Positions 31,007 through 45,400 of a stretch of DNA of 62,000 nt are shown here, piece by piece. How positions within the stretch are numbered: position 1 is the first letter of the stretch; every line of letters starts with the position of its first letter. The position numbers were made by a program, and so were the translations under genes. The notes beneath the pieces were generated by a model. The model did no database searches. It saw only the letters and a list, made by a program, of their open reading frames with translations, and was not told the DNA's origin. The stretch is from Branchiostoma floridae (lineage: Eukaryota > Chordata > Leptocardii > Amphioxiformes > Branchiostomatidae). The stretch is taken from assembly GCF_000003815.2 (NCBI RefSeq), contig NC_049979.1, forward strand, positions 3,355,269-3,417,268. Reading direction: 5' to 3'.

Positions 31007-32613
31007 ATCATCATCATCATCATCATCGTCGTCGTCATCGTCATCTGCAAATTGTTATATACACAAAGCTGCTAAGAAGCTTGAAGCAGGACTAAAGGCA
31101 TTGAAGGAAAACAGAAATCTACGCTTTGAAGTAAAAAGTGCAGAAGGCAGGATCAAGACAAGCCTGTCACGGGAAGAAGATGTACAGGGAGAGAATGTGG
31201 GCAAAGCACAGTGGTTCCCGCGTGTTTGGTCACAGAGTCATTTCGCAAGGAAAAGCACGACAAAAAGGAGGTGTCAAAAGAAGAATGGGTACGCACCTAT
31301 GGTGAGGAGCTTCCGTCTCTTGACAGTGGCCGCTACAGCGAGAGGATAGAAGGAGGGTTGAAAGAAGAAACGTTAGGCGGAAGCGTGGCTAAAACGCGAA
31401 GTATATCCGTCATATCAAGTCATATACGTGTACACGTGACGTCATCGAAGTGCGCGCCGCCATATTGGTGTCCATATTTGCAGTTATTTGCATTTTCAGT
31501 CAATCGTAGCTGCTTCGTTCAGTCATAAATACATTTGCACCCACACACAAAGATGCCGCTTATACTTGAGTGAAACTAGCTAGATTCGCTGAAATGCAAA
31601 TTAGGACACCAACACCGAGTAATGTTGCTAACTTGCTATGAAAATGCTTAATGTTGCCATGAAGTTCAAGATGTCATCAGTGTATTTGCTACATACATAC
31701 AAACACAGCTGAGAGGTTTATATGAAACTACCATTCAGGTAATATTCTATCAAAAGACATCATCAAAAGAGAAAAATGTATGCAAATGCAGATAGGGAAA
31801 GGGCTATCTAATAACCATGATACCTTTATCAATGTATCTACGTATGCGATGGGTTAAAGGCTCTACGCTAGGATGGACCAGGTAATGTTGGGGCATGTTA
31901 TATGATGCATGAGGGACGTGTTTACGGTACAAACTGTGTGACAGCACCTCACACAATGATTGACATGCTTTGACCCGACCGACAAACAAAATCTCTACCT
32001 TTCTTGGTCTTCGCTTCAGCGGCATTTTCACTCTCTAGTGACAGCGGAAGCAGACAAGAACGAGCACAGAGAACATGAGAAACAAACATCAAGAGCACAC
32101 GATGCAGGAAAGTTAAAGACTTGTCTTAGCCATGGGCATGCTACAGAGATATACCTGCACTCCCCCATCGTAGAGAAGAGTCTAGGACAGTGGATTTATG
32201 TCACTATATCCTTGATTTTCTTGGTCCATTCATCTACGTTAATCCAGGACCCTGGAAGAAGAGGAGACATCGTCTGAACGATTGGAAGAGTTTTGCCGTG
32301 ATTTGCCATTTCTCTGTGGCAGGAAGCTGGAGGGAAGGTGTGCCAGTTCTAGGATGATCCACTGTCTCAAGCCTCTGGACTTACGAAGGTAGAGTTACAA
32401 TGCAAGATGCTGCATGCGACACATGTTAAAAGTACGAAGAATTCTTTTAGTAGGTCAGATTTTGCGGTAGGAGTGAGGAGGGTACTTGCGTGGCCCTTAA
32501 TTGTTGCGTAAGCGCTCGGGGGAATCTGGCAACTTTTGGAATGGGACGTACTTTTTCTCGTGGCACCAAGTTCTCACTACTCACCCTCGTCGTCATCGTC
32601 TTCGTCTTCATCA

Positions 32614-32645
<32 letters not shown>

Positions 32646-33409
32646 TGTGGGGGAAACACGCGGCACAAATGTCAATCAAATCTTCAGAGAACAAGCTGAG
32701 ACGGGCATCCCTAAAGGTGCACTCTCACTGCACTTGCGTCACGCTTGCGTTACTGCGGGGTTCGATAGATACTCAACGAAAGAACGAATTTTCTTCCTTA
32801 TTGTGTAATTGTTCGTCTTCTAAGTCTTTTACGTATTACTCAATATTTAAATCATAAAAAATCGAAGAAAATAACAAAACAGTGACGCAGTGAACGAACC
32901 GCGCAGTGACGCAAGCTTGACGCAAATGAAATGAAAGCGCACCTTAACGCCCAGACACACCTGTGTGGGTGCAGGTATGGATCATCGCTGCCTGTCGGTC
33001 TGTCTTGCAACATGGGGGCAGAGACAAACTAGACATCCGATTACGGCTAGTCGAGTAGCCCTGGCTGCATTTCTTTTATTACAGTCGAATGGATCAAATC
33101 AAATCAAACCAATCTAATTCTTCACGTATCCTTTTAGTATTACATTACCCTTGACTTATTGGCAGGTCGACCAACTGCTGACACACCCACCAGGACACAT
33201 ATAACTTGATCACAATACATCAGTTTTCAAAAGGTAGGAATATCGGAGGCGTAAGATTTATAAAGACTTTTCCCGTCAAAGATGGGGTTTAGCGTTCATT
33301 CGACAGCTTCCGTTGTTTCCTTTTAATTTTGCATTTTTGAGAACATTTACAGGGTTAATTTTTTTCAATTTTGCATTTTTGAGAACATTTGAGAGTCTTG
33401 ACTAGTCGG

Positions 33410-33442
<33 letters not shown>

Positions 33443-36400
33443 CAAAGTATACAGTTTTTCACCTACCCCGGCCTGAAGATGTTGTCCTTAGGCATGCAAA
33501 GAAAGGAATATGTTAGAAAATGTGATGGAAAGGTAGTTAGAAATATAATCTGGATGGTCGCTTAGATGAGTGACATCCTGAAAATATGAAGGGTAAGAAA
33601 GGTTTTAGATGATGGAGGAAAAGTTGGTTAATAGTGGTGTCCGCTGTACTTACCACGACCTTGTTGGGTCACACGCTGTTACGACTGTTGATGAAGCGGC
33701 TCAGCTGCTAAGCGTTTACATTGCCTGATCAACAGTCACCTACCGTCATCATCATCATCGTCGTCGTCATCATCGTCATTATCGGCGGCTTCTTCATCAT
33801 CATCATCGTCGTCATCATCATCATCATCATCGTCATCATCATCATCGTCGTCGTCATCATCATCGTCGTCATCATCATCATCGTCGTCATCATCTACCCA
33901 ATAATATGCCAAATAAAGCACTAAAGCAACTGCAGCAATCAGCTTGAGCCGGCAAATATTCAAATTATGAATCGTACTACCCTGGTAATGTTAGTGCCAG
34001 GCGAGCACGTAGTCTATGGAGCTGTGTGAAAACCTAAAAACCTGCCAGACAGCAATAAAGCAAGAGCAGTCTATGCTATTCTAAGCTGATGCCAATTACC
34101 CTAAGCATACCTTAAGATGGGCTACAATGATGTCCTTGCATTGTCATACTCATTGTCCTGAAACTACCGTAAATGTTCATGGACCATCGCTGATGGTGTA
34201 AGTCCAGCAGTGTCGATGATAATCATCAATCTTCGATACCCTCAAATATCCTCGCAAGGGGGAACATTAAGGATGATGCCCATTTCATGATTGTGTTTGT
34301 GTGCCTGATTAATGTACCAAGTTTCCTCCATCGTGATAAATGCTTCAACACATGGTATCATCAGGTGAACTTAAAATCTAAACACACTTCATATTTCCAC
34401 CGGGTGCCATAATGCCACCAAATCCAAACAAGTTGCTATACAAGTTGCTATTGCCTTCTCGAGATTGTTTCAAATACATAGATATCTGAAGTGTACTTTT
34501 ACCTCAGAACTACTGATGTTTCATATTGGTACATCTATTTTAAAACACTTTAAAGTCATGTATTTTTTCTCATTTGGAAAAGTAATTATGGCATCCGGTG
34601 GAATGTTACCTGCATTTGTTACAAAATTACCGAGAAACGGCCACCTAGTGGCAAACTAGATGATAATATTTGGCTTCAAAAGGAAATCGTAATTTACCAT
34701 CATCGTCATCATCATCATCATCATCGTAGTCGATGTCTCCGTCCAGGATGTCGTCCACCCAGGCCTGCAGCTCGTCCAGGGTCGGCAGCCCGTCATCGGG
34801 CAGGTCCAGGAACACGCTGTCGTTCTGCAAAAATGGTATACACTTTTGTTGCCCATCTCCTGTCAGTTCTCAACCGCCCTGAAGCTACAGTATAAAACTA
34901 AGGTAGGTAAAACTACAGTCAGAAGGTTTGTCTTTAGGTTAATCTTGTTGTTTCATTTGAAGTACACGTCAACATTTTGAGTTGATTATGTGTTTTCTAT
35001 GAGAACTGTAAATGCATGTATGTGTTGGCACCCAATATCAGCTACGCTGTCTGGGTTTTCCATGTAGTATTATTTATATTGCATTGTTTGCAATCTCAAA
35101 AAATAAACAAATACTTACATCATCGAGATCCACCACGCCGATCTGAGGTTCGTCCAGGTCGATGTCAAACACCTCCTCGAAGTAGTCCTCCAGCTGGAAA
35201 AGAATGCGCGTATTAGTCCTGGAGCTTTTACAATATCTACACCACGCAGCCAAATAACGGTTACTCAAGCAATTGGATGTGATTTTGGAAACGGTCAGAC
35301 GATTAACACAGTGTCATTGCACTTGAGACCACGGATATGACATATGATGAAGATTTTCTCTCAGCTGTTCTGAACGTTCGTACTCCATGCACATATACTG
35401 TATGTATGTAACCTTACATCACTAATAGTGGTAGTTATGTTTTAGAACTTGGATTTTTTTAGCAATATCTAATGAATGTTATACAAAGACAATTCATTGA
35501 GATACCCAATGAATTAAATAGACTGCTAAATAAACTCAACGCTACTACAGAAAACACTGGCCGTCGGTCTGACAGCACCCATATGCAAACTTGTTGCAAT
35601 AAACAAATGAAAACCTCACCGTCGGGACCTCGTCAGGGTCGATCCAGATGAAGTCCAGGTTCTCATCAGCGTTCTTGCGTGCGAGCTGCGCCACCAGCTT
35701 CAGGAACTGCTTACCCTCTGTGGTAAGGCGTGTGGGAGTGGCCGTTAGGGACTCATACATTACAGTTATGAACAAGACCAACTATGGAAGATGTAGCTAT
35801 ATGACAGGCTGAATTTTTTTGAATGTTATTGTATTTTAGTCACATCCGCACATATGCATTGCCTTCATAAGACTGCAACAGGAAAGTTAACGTTACAGAT
35901 GGATCATCATCATCATCGTTTGGATGGGTGTAGCGATCATGCAGTAGCTTTTACAGAAATTTCAGCCACATTACACACGAAGATATTCGTTGTAGGACCG
36001 TTAGTGACATGTTTGGGGCATATACTTATTCATAGCGCATCTTAATCTCTTCTAGCTTTAAGCACGTGTATAGCTTTTGTACCTTTGTCATCCTCTTCTG
36101 CGAAGAACACGATCATGTGGTCATCTTCGTCCTCGTCCTGCAACGAAACAGTTCTAATTGAAACATTTGATTCGCTCCATGAAGCGGTATTATTTCCTAC
36201 TGAACGTTAAGGTTATTAGAGCTTAAGCTACTCCGCGAGTGATGGCACATCTTAAAGATTTATGGCAGTACCAGATAACATCATTGCACAACCCGCCCTA
36301 GGCCTATACTTCCTCCTCATGGTCCCGTTTTGGACGTCTCAGGTCCCATCTCTGAAGGTTAATGGGACGTCCGATATCGATCCCTCCCGTGCTAAGATAC

Positions 36401-39400
36401 GAATCAGCAACGTGAAAGCTTTTACACACCCGGCTGAGCGCTTAGCTTATTGCGATGATTGACCATAATTAGAGTGGTTCCCGACTGCATAGTAGGTAAT
36501 GAGTAGGTTTTCAGGCGGGCTAAAAGCGAGAAGATGCACCTACCCAGACGCGATGGAGGTCTTCCAGCGTGAATTTCTCGATAATTGGTCTGTAAAATGA
36601 GAGACAGGAAGTTAGAGCATGAAGTTTCCATCGTGCGGCAGTGGTAGATTACATGGTCTCCGTACGTTTGGGTATAAGCATAATCATTAGGAGGCAGACG
36701 CACTTTCGCTGCAGAAACGATGAAATAAATGGCACGGCTTTACCGATGCCTAAGATCTTTCTCCTTCATGCATTTACGTATTTATATATGTATACGTGTG
36801 TGTGTGTGTGTTGTACATGTGCACTTTGGTTATGGATGAACACAATACTGGATGGAACAAGAGGAAAACCAACGTTTTCATTAAGGGTCTGGCGTTTTGG
36901 TCTCTGTCTGACTGATGACTTTTTGAGAGTCACACATCGGGCAAGGTTACGAAAGAATCCACACGTGACAGCACCGATCAGATAGTGCGACTTGCACCGA
37001 GTACAGAACTGGTGTGCTATCTACCCCGTCAGCCCATCCAAATATCATACTATAGAAAACAAACAAACAAACAAACAAACAAACAAACGTACTCCATGTT
37101 GGCTTCGATGAACTCCTCGATCTCGTGCTCCTCCAGCCCGTGGGGGTCATCGTCCTCGATCTCCACCGGCTCCTTCTCGAACGGCCTGTAGATCAGGATG
37201 TCGTTCAGATCCTTCAGCTTCAGCTGCTTGGCGAGCTGGGAGGGAAATACGACAAAACAAAACATTCAGCCACTGATCGAAGAATATTCCATTAATTCAC
37301 TTAGCGGGAGCTTCAGCTGTAGATCAGGATGTCGTTCAGTTCCTTCATCTTCAGCTGTTTGGCAAGCTGGGAGGGAAATCAGAAAAGCGTTAGCAACAAG
37401 ACATTCACATATGGAACAGTGCGCGGGAAAAACATTCACACATGGAACAGTGCGCGGGAAAAGCATTCTCACATGGAATAGTGCGCGCCAAAAACATTCA
37501 CACATGGAACAGTGCGCGGGAAAAACATTCACATATGGAACAGTGCGCGGGAAAAACATTCACATATGGAACAGTGCGCGGGAAAAACATTCACACATGG
37601 AACAGTGCGTGGGAAAACATTCACACATGGAACAGTGCGCGGGAGATTCAGTTGTAGATCAGGATGTCATTCGCATCCTTCAGCTTCAGCTGCTTAGTGA
37701 GCGTGAGTTTAATACATGAAGTAAAAGCATTGCGGCAAAGAGAACCAGTGTTCATTGCAGCTGAGAAGCCATCGAATCTTTGACTAGGTAGGAATTCTTT
37801 GTGTCGACTGTGCAAGAAAGCATTAATCTTCAATGACCTATCGCATGGGTAAAACTATTCATCAGTGCCTGTAAAGTGTAAGTATTTTACAGTGAAAGCG
37901 ATCTGTTCAGCTTTCCTGGTTGCTGCCGCATCTGGTAAAATCCGCTCTATATGTACATACAGTGCGTGCAGGGAGCAGTTTGTCTGCCGTTGACGTATTA
38001 GTATCATACTGAAGATGATGTGCACTTTGAATGTGCATTTACGGACGTATAGCCGGAAACCGAACCATTTCTACGGTTGAATATTACACCAAGCCGCGTT
38101 TTACTCTTGATGATTGCTTAGATGTCTAATGCCCATCTACGAGTCGATAAAGAAATTGTTCCCTCTTCCTCCAAAGTGCTTCACGGTCAAGTAACAACGA
38201 TGCCGAGGTCAACAGAATAGAGGGCATATCTTGGGCTGAACTAGTTTTACTGCATATTCACAACCACGAACATCGCCGTCTTGCCGGCGCGAACTCGGCA
38301 GGGGTAACGATGCGGAAAGAGGCAGGATAGAGTGTGCACACTGCCGCGGGGGGAAACTTCTCACCGCGACTCACGAACTGTTCAGGTTTCCGTCGGTATG
38401 GAGAACGTATTCATAGGAGGGTTTAGCGTTAAGCTCACTATTGAGGGTCCAAGATTATCTGTCTGAATGCCTAATGTAATTTAATCCCCTCCTGGGTTGA
38501 CGTGTAATATGATATCCTCCTGGGCTAATGTGTAAGCTGACATCCCCCAGTCTGACATGCCTAGCTATGCTGCGAGCTATGCCCGGGGAACATTACTCGT
38601 ATGCGCATTTAGCATCATATCGCAATACTGGATTCACAGGCATGCTTGGAAGGACTTAATGAAAATGCCACTGCATCTGTGATTAAAACACTATCCATAA
38701 TTAAAAACTAAAAGCAGAGCAAGTGATACGATAAAATTTACCTATTCATTTTTTAGTCAATCACGTTTTAGCCTGTATATTAACATGAATATTATTACCA
38801 TCGCCATAAAAATTTGGTTGAAGTTATCTGACTGAAGGCAAAGATGGCAAGCATGTACGGTTAGCTTAATAATTTTTCGCCCTTTTTTCATAGGTATTCA
38901 CTAGCCTGGAAACCAGATTGTTTCCAGGGCCTCCACAGGCCAGTTACTCGGCTCCACGGTCAACATGCTCCCGAAGAAATTTTACCACAGCCCCCTCACC
39001 CCCACCCCCACCCTCCACCCACCTGAGTAAGACGTTGAGAAACAATAGCTCAGGGGGGATTTGGTAAAATGTTCTTGTAGGCATGTTGGCTATAATGCCG
39101 AAACGCTGCCTTGTAAAGGCCCTGGAAACACCCTGGCATCCAGGCCAGTGTTCACAGACTAGGCCTTCCCGCCAAGGTGCCCCCACCCTGGGGCCTCTCG
39201 GAGACCGTGACCGGCCGTAACCCCGTGAGGCAGGATGGATTGCCGCCGGCCATGCCCCGTGCTTACAAGGCTGCATGATGGAGCGTCCGGCATTCCCTGG
39301 CACAAGGCTGGCATAAATCACCATCTATACATGTAGATAGTGTTCGTGTCATGTTAGGGTCTGACGCACGCTGAAGGTCTACCCACGGAACGCCAAGAAG

Positions 39401-42400
39401 CAGTTACTCAAGCAAATGGATGTGATTTTGGAAACGACCAGACGCTTCAGATAGCACCCACCATCTTTCTTCAGTGACAGCGAAGAGATATGGAAGAAAC
39501 TCTTTTTGTACCCGTTTCTCATGAATGCAAAATAACTGAAGAAATACTGTCCAAAACGTCTGTCCGTTTCCAAAATCATATCCAGTTGCTTGAGTAACTG
39601 CTTTTGGGCGCATCTTATTACCTGGATGTCTAAGCTTCATCGACATATCCAGGGAACGTTTTAAAAAGTAACGTTTTAAAGTTAATATCTGTATTGAGTG
39701 TATTTCTTGGCAGTCTGAAGGGTAATCGTGTCTCTTTAACATAGCATGATTCCCCTGTTTCATAGACGGACATCTCTTTATAATAGGTGATTATTCCTGG
39801 TCAGTACAGCCGTGGGAAAGTACGCATGTGGACATGACGTGCGAGGGCCTCGCCATATATACACGGTCACCAGTCCTCAAGAATGCTGTATCGAGTTACA
39901 TGGCTCGGAATGGGGTGTTTGTGCCCACGTGACTGTGACACAAGTATTAGCCGACATTTTGGGCGGTTAAACCTACTGAGTACCAGTATACAAAGTACAT
40001 TTGAGTTTGCAATGATGAAATAAGTTTGACACATGATTGAGAATTTTTCCTTACCTTAGGGTCGAAGGTCGCGAAGAACTCAAGAGTCGGGAAGTGGTTA
40101 GCAGCGTCTTCGAATTCCTTATAGTCTGTAAGGCAAAGAAATAAGACGTTTGTTTAGAGTCAGACAATGGAATAGAAACTTGTTGAGGAATAACACCTTA
40201 CTAGTAGATATTTCAATAGATAGTTGGGACAAAGTTATTCGTTTCTCATTTGTTGTCCGTCCGGCCGGCGATCAGTATTGACTAACGTCAGCCCTACTGT
40301 ATTGCAAATGACTGATCAGACCTAACTGCTATGAAGCAAAATACGCACAGAAATTTGTTGAAGAACGAAAATTACCCTAACGCACGTTAGAACTCTTGCA
40401 AAAGACCTTAAAGAACCTCCGATGATGATCTGGTGTTGTGACTCACGTTTGCTATTTTTGTCCTCGAACCAGCCGACGACTCTGACCTCATCGTCGTCAT
40501 CGTCGAAGTCTTCCTTCCCGCTCTTGCCCTTGATGATGTCGACATGAGCGTCTTCAAAGAGCTGGAAATGGACACACAAAAGGTTCATTAGATTATGGTC
40601 AATGTAGCTCATAGTTTGAACTGTGCATGCTGCTTGTACTTTGCTGTAAGTAATACACTGCATGTCAAATTTCAGTGCCCCTGGCCGTTCTGCATGTATC
40701 ACCATACTGACATGTATTACCATGGTGACACTGCACATGTGCAAGGCAAACTGCGAACTAGCTTGTAGCATGACACGAGAAGTAAATATAGGTTTATTGC
40801 CGTGCAAAGCAACGTCATGCTCTAGTTCCTACTTTCATTTTGAGATTTTTGACTGACCTGACAGAATCTATTGATCTACTCGAGTGACGGTTTGGGTAAT
40901 AGAAAAATAAGTTGCCAAAGTGCTGTGTGTGTGCTAAGGAGAATTCGTATCGCTACCAGAATCTGCCAATCTTGGAAAAGGTCTTATCTAACAGAAGAAA
41001 CCATTATGGTGCCCAAAAACGAACATCAACAACGAACCTGATAACGATTTCGGGCGCTCTGTGCTTTTGCTGTGTGGTGCATTGTGAGTATAATGTCAAC
41101 GTTCAACGCTCCTGGCTATTCATTCATATATTACCATGGTGACAGGTATTGCCGGGGGTATTTAACTTTGACAAATTACCCACAATGCGCATGCGCACTT
41201 GAAACACTGAGCTAGCTTATTGGCATGACAAGGGGAGTCCTTCCTTCAGACTCAACCTGACGTCAGTAAATAACAGATACGTGTTTATTGCTCTACAAAC
41301 CAGCGTCATGCTCTAGTTCTTACTTTCATTTTGAATGACCTGGCAGGACCTAGTAAATACCATCCTCCTAGGCAGGGACATCCAACGGCGAAACCGCCTG
41401 TCTGGATGTACCCTGCTCTCCCAACCGTTCCTGTGGGCGTCGCCACAAACCAGCCGTCAGCCAAACACAGAATAGGCCTTTCAGTTTTCAAAGGGGTCTC
41501 GCATATATAAGAGTAAGCTCATTAATGTTTATAAGCAGGGCGGTCAGGAACTAATTGTGACGGTTGAGAAAGCCAGGGTACATCCAGACAGGCGGTTTCG
41601 CCGTTGGATGTCCCTGCGTAGGAGGATCAGTAGATACCTACTTGAAAGTACGTATATGAAAAAATCAACATGATGCCCAGAAACTTACGTCAACAACGAA
41701 GCTGATGAGGATCTCCGGCGCTCTGTGCCCCAGGTACTCGATCACCTCGTCGTCCTTGTAGACAAGTATCGTTCCGTGCTCGTCAACACCTGCCGGGAGG
41801 GAAGAAAAAACACATGTTGAGAAGTGGAGTTTTTAATCCCCGCTAAGAAGGTAAATTCTTTGGCTGTGTGTCTGTCTGTGTGTGTATGTTTGCGTTCGTC
41901 GAGTGTTTGCACAACTCGAGAAGTCATGGATAGATCATAATGGTATTTGGTGTGTTTGTATTAAAAAATTGCGTGAAACACCAGGTTTGTACTGAATTAC
42001 AGGACAAAACTGATTCATGTTTAAAGTTGGGGAAGAAACGACAAGATTTCGGGCTCCCTAGCGGTTCTCTCCATGATACTGCGATAGGACTTGGTTTTCA
42101 TGTCTCATTAACATTGCATAAAGAAGCTGAAGGACATTACGTCCAGTACTTGGCGACAGCCTGTCCTAACGCTCCCGCTAATGTGACAGTTTCGCCCCCG
42201 GTTAGAACGCCGATCTTTAAACGCGCGTTTCAAACCTGACCCTGAAGCTTACACGATTACTACAGACTCCCCATGCAGTCGTCAGGTGAAGCACCCACGC
42301 AATGTGCGAGGCTGAGATAACAGTCGGGTAACGCTTCTACAGATCGTGTCAAGGATTTAACGTCTAGATAGTGTGATCAACTGAGACTGGTACGGCAAAA

Positions 42401-45400
42401 ACAGCTCAGAAGTATGACCCAACAAACTTCGAAGCTACCTACAGGTGTCTACAACACGTCGTCGAATAGATTTTCTTTGAAGAAATTTCATGGGCAACGG
42501 AAGGAAGATGGAGAGAGAAAGCTGTTCTTACCTTCTTGTTTGGCTAATTTTGCGTCCGATTCCAAGTCGATTTCTCCACATTCGACGTCCCTGTCTTCCA
42601 AAACTTGACATGTGACCTTTTGGAGAGAGAAAGAGAAAAAAAAAGAATCGTTAATAATGAGCTAAAATTACACAGACGTGTCGAGAATCACAATGTAGAA
42701 ATACCAAACATACACATGAAACGGTCTGAATGTTTGCACACACGTGGTAACTACTAGTGCTGTCCGACAGGTTGAATGGCTGAAGCTGGATATTGCCAGG
42801 TAAATTTGAATTTGCATATCAGTATAATTGCAATTAACTATGATTTTGCAAACATGTAAATTCCAGGTTCAGCCAATGAGCATGATGGCTGTGACGTCAC
42901 AATATGATGTCAAAACTTCACCAATGGCGCTAGCGATTATTACGATCAATCGAAATTGGTCGCCCCGCAGAGTTTAAATCCTGACATAAACGCAGCTTTG
43001 ACCACACACCGCACGAATACATGTGAATAAACAACGTTGTTAGCAGCACGCCACTGCAAGCAGAGAAATCGCAGCGGCAGAAATTGATTGCTTTTTGTCT
43101 GCATGGCCGATTCCTTCCAGCGCCCAGGTATTAACTTTTGAGTGGCTGGTGTTTATCTCTAAGCCACAGTTGTGCGGCCAGAGCTTCCTACTGCAGGATG
43201 TCTGCACTTATGCGAGCCCCGTGAAGTCGCACTCAGGAGTTGATACTTGTTTATTGGGATTTACCACATTTATGGAAGGATTGACATAACAGGTGATTAT
43301 CACCTTTTCAAGATTTCAATTTCACCAGATGGATGACTGAACTGAATCAGTCTGACTGACTGATTCAAGATATCAAGGTGTACCTCGCATTGAACAGAAG
43401 ATCTCCAATGTCACTGACGAAGGAAAGTGGATTCTTTCCGAAACGTCTGACCGTTTCAAAACCAGATCCAGTTGCTTGAGTAACTATTTTTGGCGGATCT
43501 CCAGTTATTTTTGATTTTGATTTTAATTCTAATTTCAAATTCAATCTCAATTTCAAACCTGACGATGTGTCACTGAGGGTAAAAGCTTGTTATATTTTGA
43601 TACTTAATATCAAGCGTAGAGTTACCCCTCACCCTACAGGTTAACAATGGAATTTGATGCATTTTTGTTGTTTCGCGCAATAGTCAAGAAATTAAAATGT
43701 AGCTGTGCCTGCTAGTTTGAAACCTACAGATGATATCATTAGCACAGGAAATACCGATTTACTGAGCAGTTATGCGAGTAGTTCCGAGTATTCTGAACCG
43801 TTTTGCAGTAAAAAAATTCCATCATAGAATTCTGCAGGCGGTTAACGTTAACAGTCTGTGTCAAAATGATGGCCTGAACTATCAGCCGACTCCGCCGGAG
43901 TCGTTACACCGAGCCGTAGCGAACGTAACAGATCGATGGCTGGGGTATCACGTGTCAGAACTGCCGTGTTGAGGCGCTGACGGATCCGAGTGTTGCTGGG
44001 AACCTGACATGACGGAGGGGCTCGGAGTCGGAGGACGTCCGTCATGGACAAGCTTTGAACACACTATAGGCCCTGTGGTAGGGTTGTGTAACAAGAAAAA
44101 CAATCACCTTTCTCCGCGGGGTAACCTATATCCGCTGTTAGTAAGGAATATCATGTCGACGGACGGTCTTTGCAATATTTTGAGACACATAATTGTAATT
44201 TGAAACCACTGTTCGTTATCTTGACATCATGGAGAAGCCTTGAACACACTACAGGCCCTGTAGTAGGGTTGTGTACCGAGAAAATCGCCTTTATCCGCGG
44301 AGTAACCTTTATCCGCTGTTATCAAACATTAGTAAGGAATATCATGTCGACGCCGTCGAAATCAACACTATGTTTGATGCGAGTCCTCTTAAAAGCATGT
44401 TTTTTCCAGTTAGATGTACTTACATTGAAAATGTTCTGCCCTTTCATTCTTGTAATGTTAAAGAAGCTTAAGAAGAGTGATATATTTCTATCTAGTTGTA
44501 GGGAACTAATATAGTCGTAAGATATTGTTTAACCGGATGTCTAATATTCATAAACGCAACATGGGCTTTCAGCAAAAGTGACATGACAGAGGAGCTGTGA
44601 TTCGATGAAGCATTAAACAGACCTGCGGCGTCTACAGTACAACACCCATCAACCCACTAAACGTTGGCGACAACTTAAGCACGGGCTTGTCGCGCAGGAT
44701 TTGGATCGGAAGACGCAACCTAAGACGTTCTATTATAAAAAGAAAACATTCCTTCAGGTAATTCCTTCACTGCGCTGTGAGACTTTCCAACGATCCACAT
44801 ACGTTTGATCTCTTGCTTACCCTCCGACTGTTTCTACTTGTCAAATGTGAAATACAGTGTGTGATTTTTATTGCAACTGACGTTACACAATTCAGGGAGG
44901 CTTAAAGCTATCTCCTGTGTATCTAAGTTTGAGGTTTGTGAAAAAAATTCCTTCGTTGTCAGCAACGTGACATGTTTCGGTGGCATACAGCTCAGGATCG
45001 GAAATTAGGATGGAAAATTTTGGAGAGGGCAAGTGGTTCCAATGCGTGAAATCTGATCTTTACACATACCTTACAGAATACGTAATTAAGTAAGGGTTCA
45101 AATTTGATTTCATTTTTCACTCGAGCGAAGAAGCAGGAACTTTACTCGCGGTTCGAGGCGTGCTTAAATATCGCAGCAATGTTCATTAGTGGACCAGTAT
45201 TGACAAGCACGACGCTCCATGGACACCGTTGTAGATTGAAGGCATTATCAGCTAAAACTCGCGACCGAGTCTTTAATGAAGAGATATCGATCCTATTGAG
45301 CGCGCCACGCTGATTTGTGCCTTTGTTGGGGAAGTGAGTTCTACCAAAAGAGTTTGAGTTTATGTAGATCCCCAATTAGCTAAACAATATACATATATAT

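Noticed and set aside
30105-31050. Long frames of Ile/Val, Ser, Met/Thr or His/Arg repeats
   Set aside because: They are the other five frames of the GAY codon tracts that encode Asp in the calsequestrin frame.
41010-41090. A second functional calsequestrin exon 3
   Set aside because: The splice donor is lost and the frame is broken; it is a decayed duplicate.
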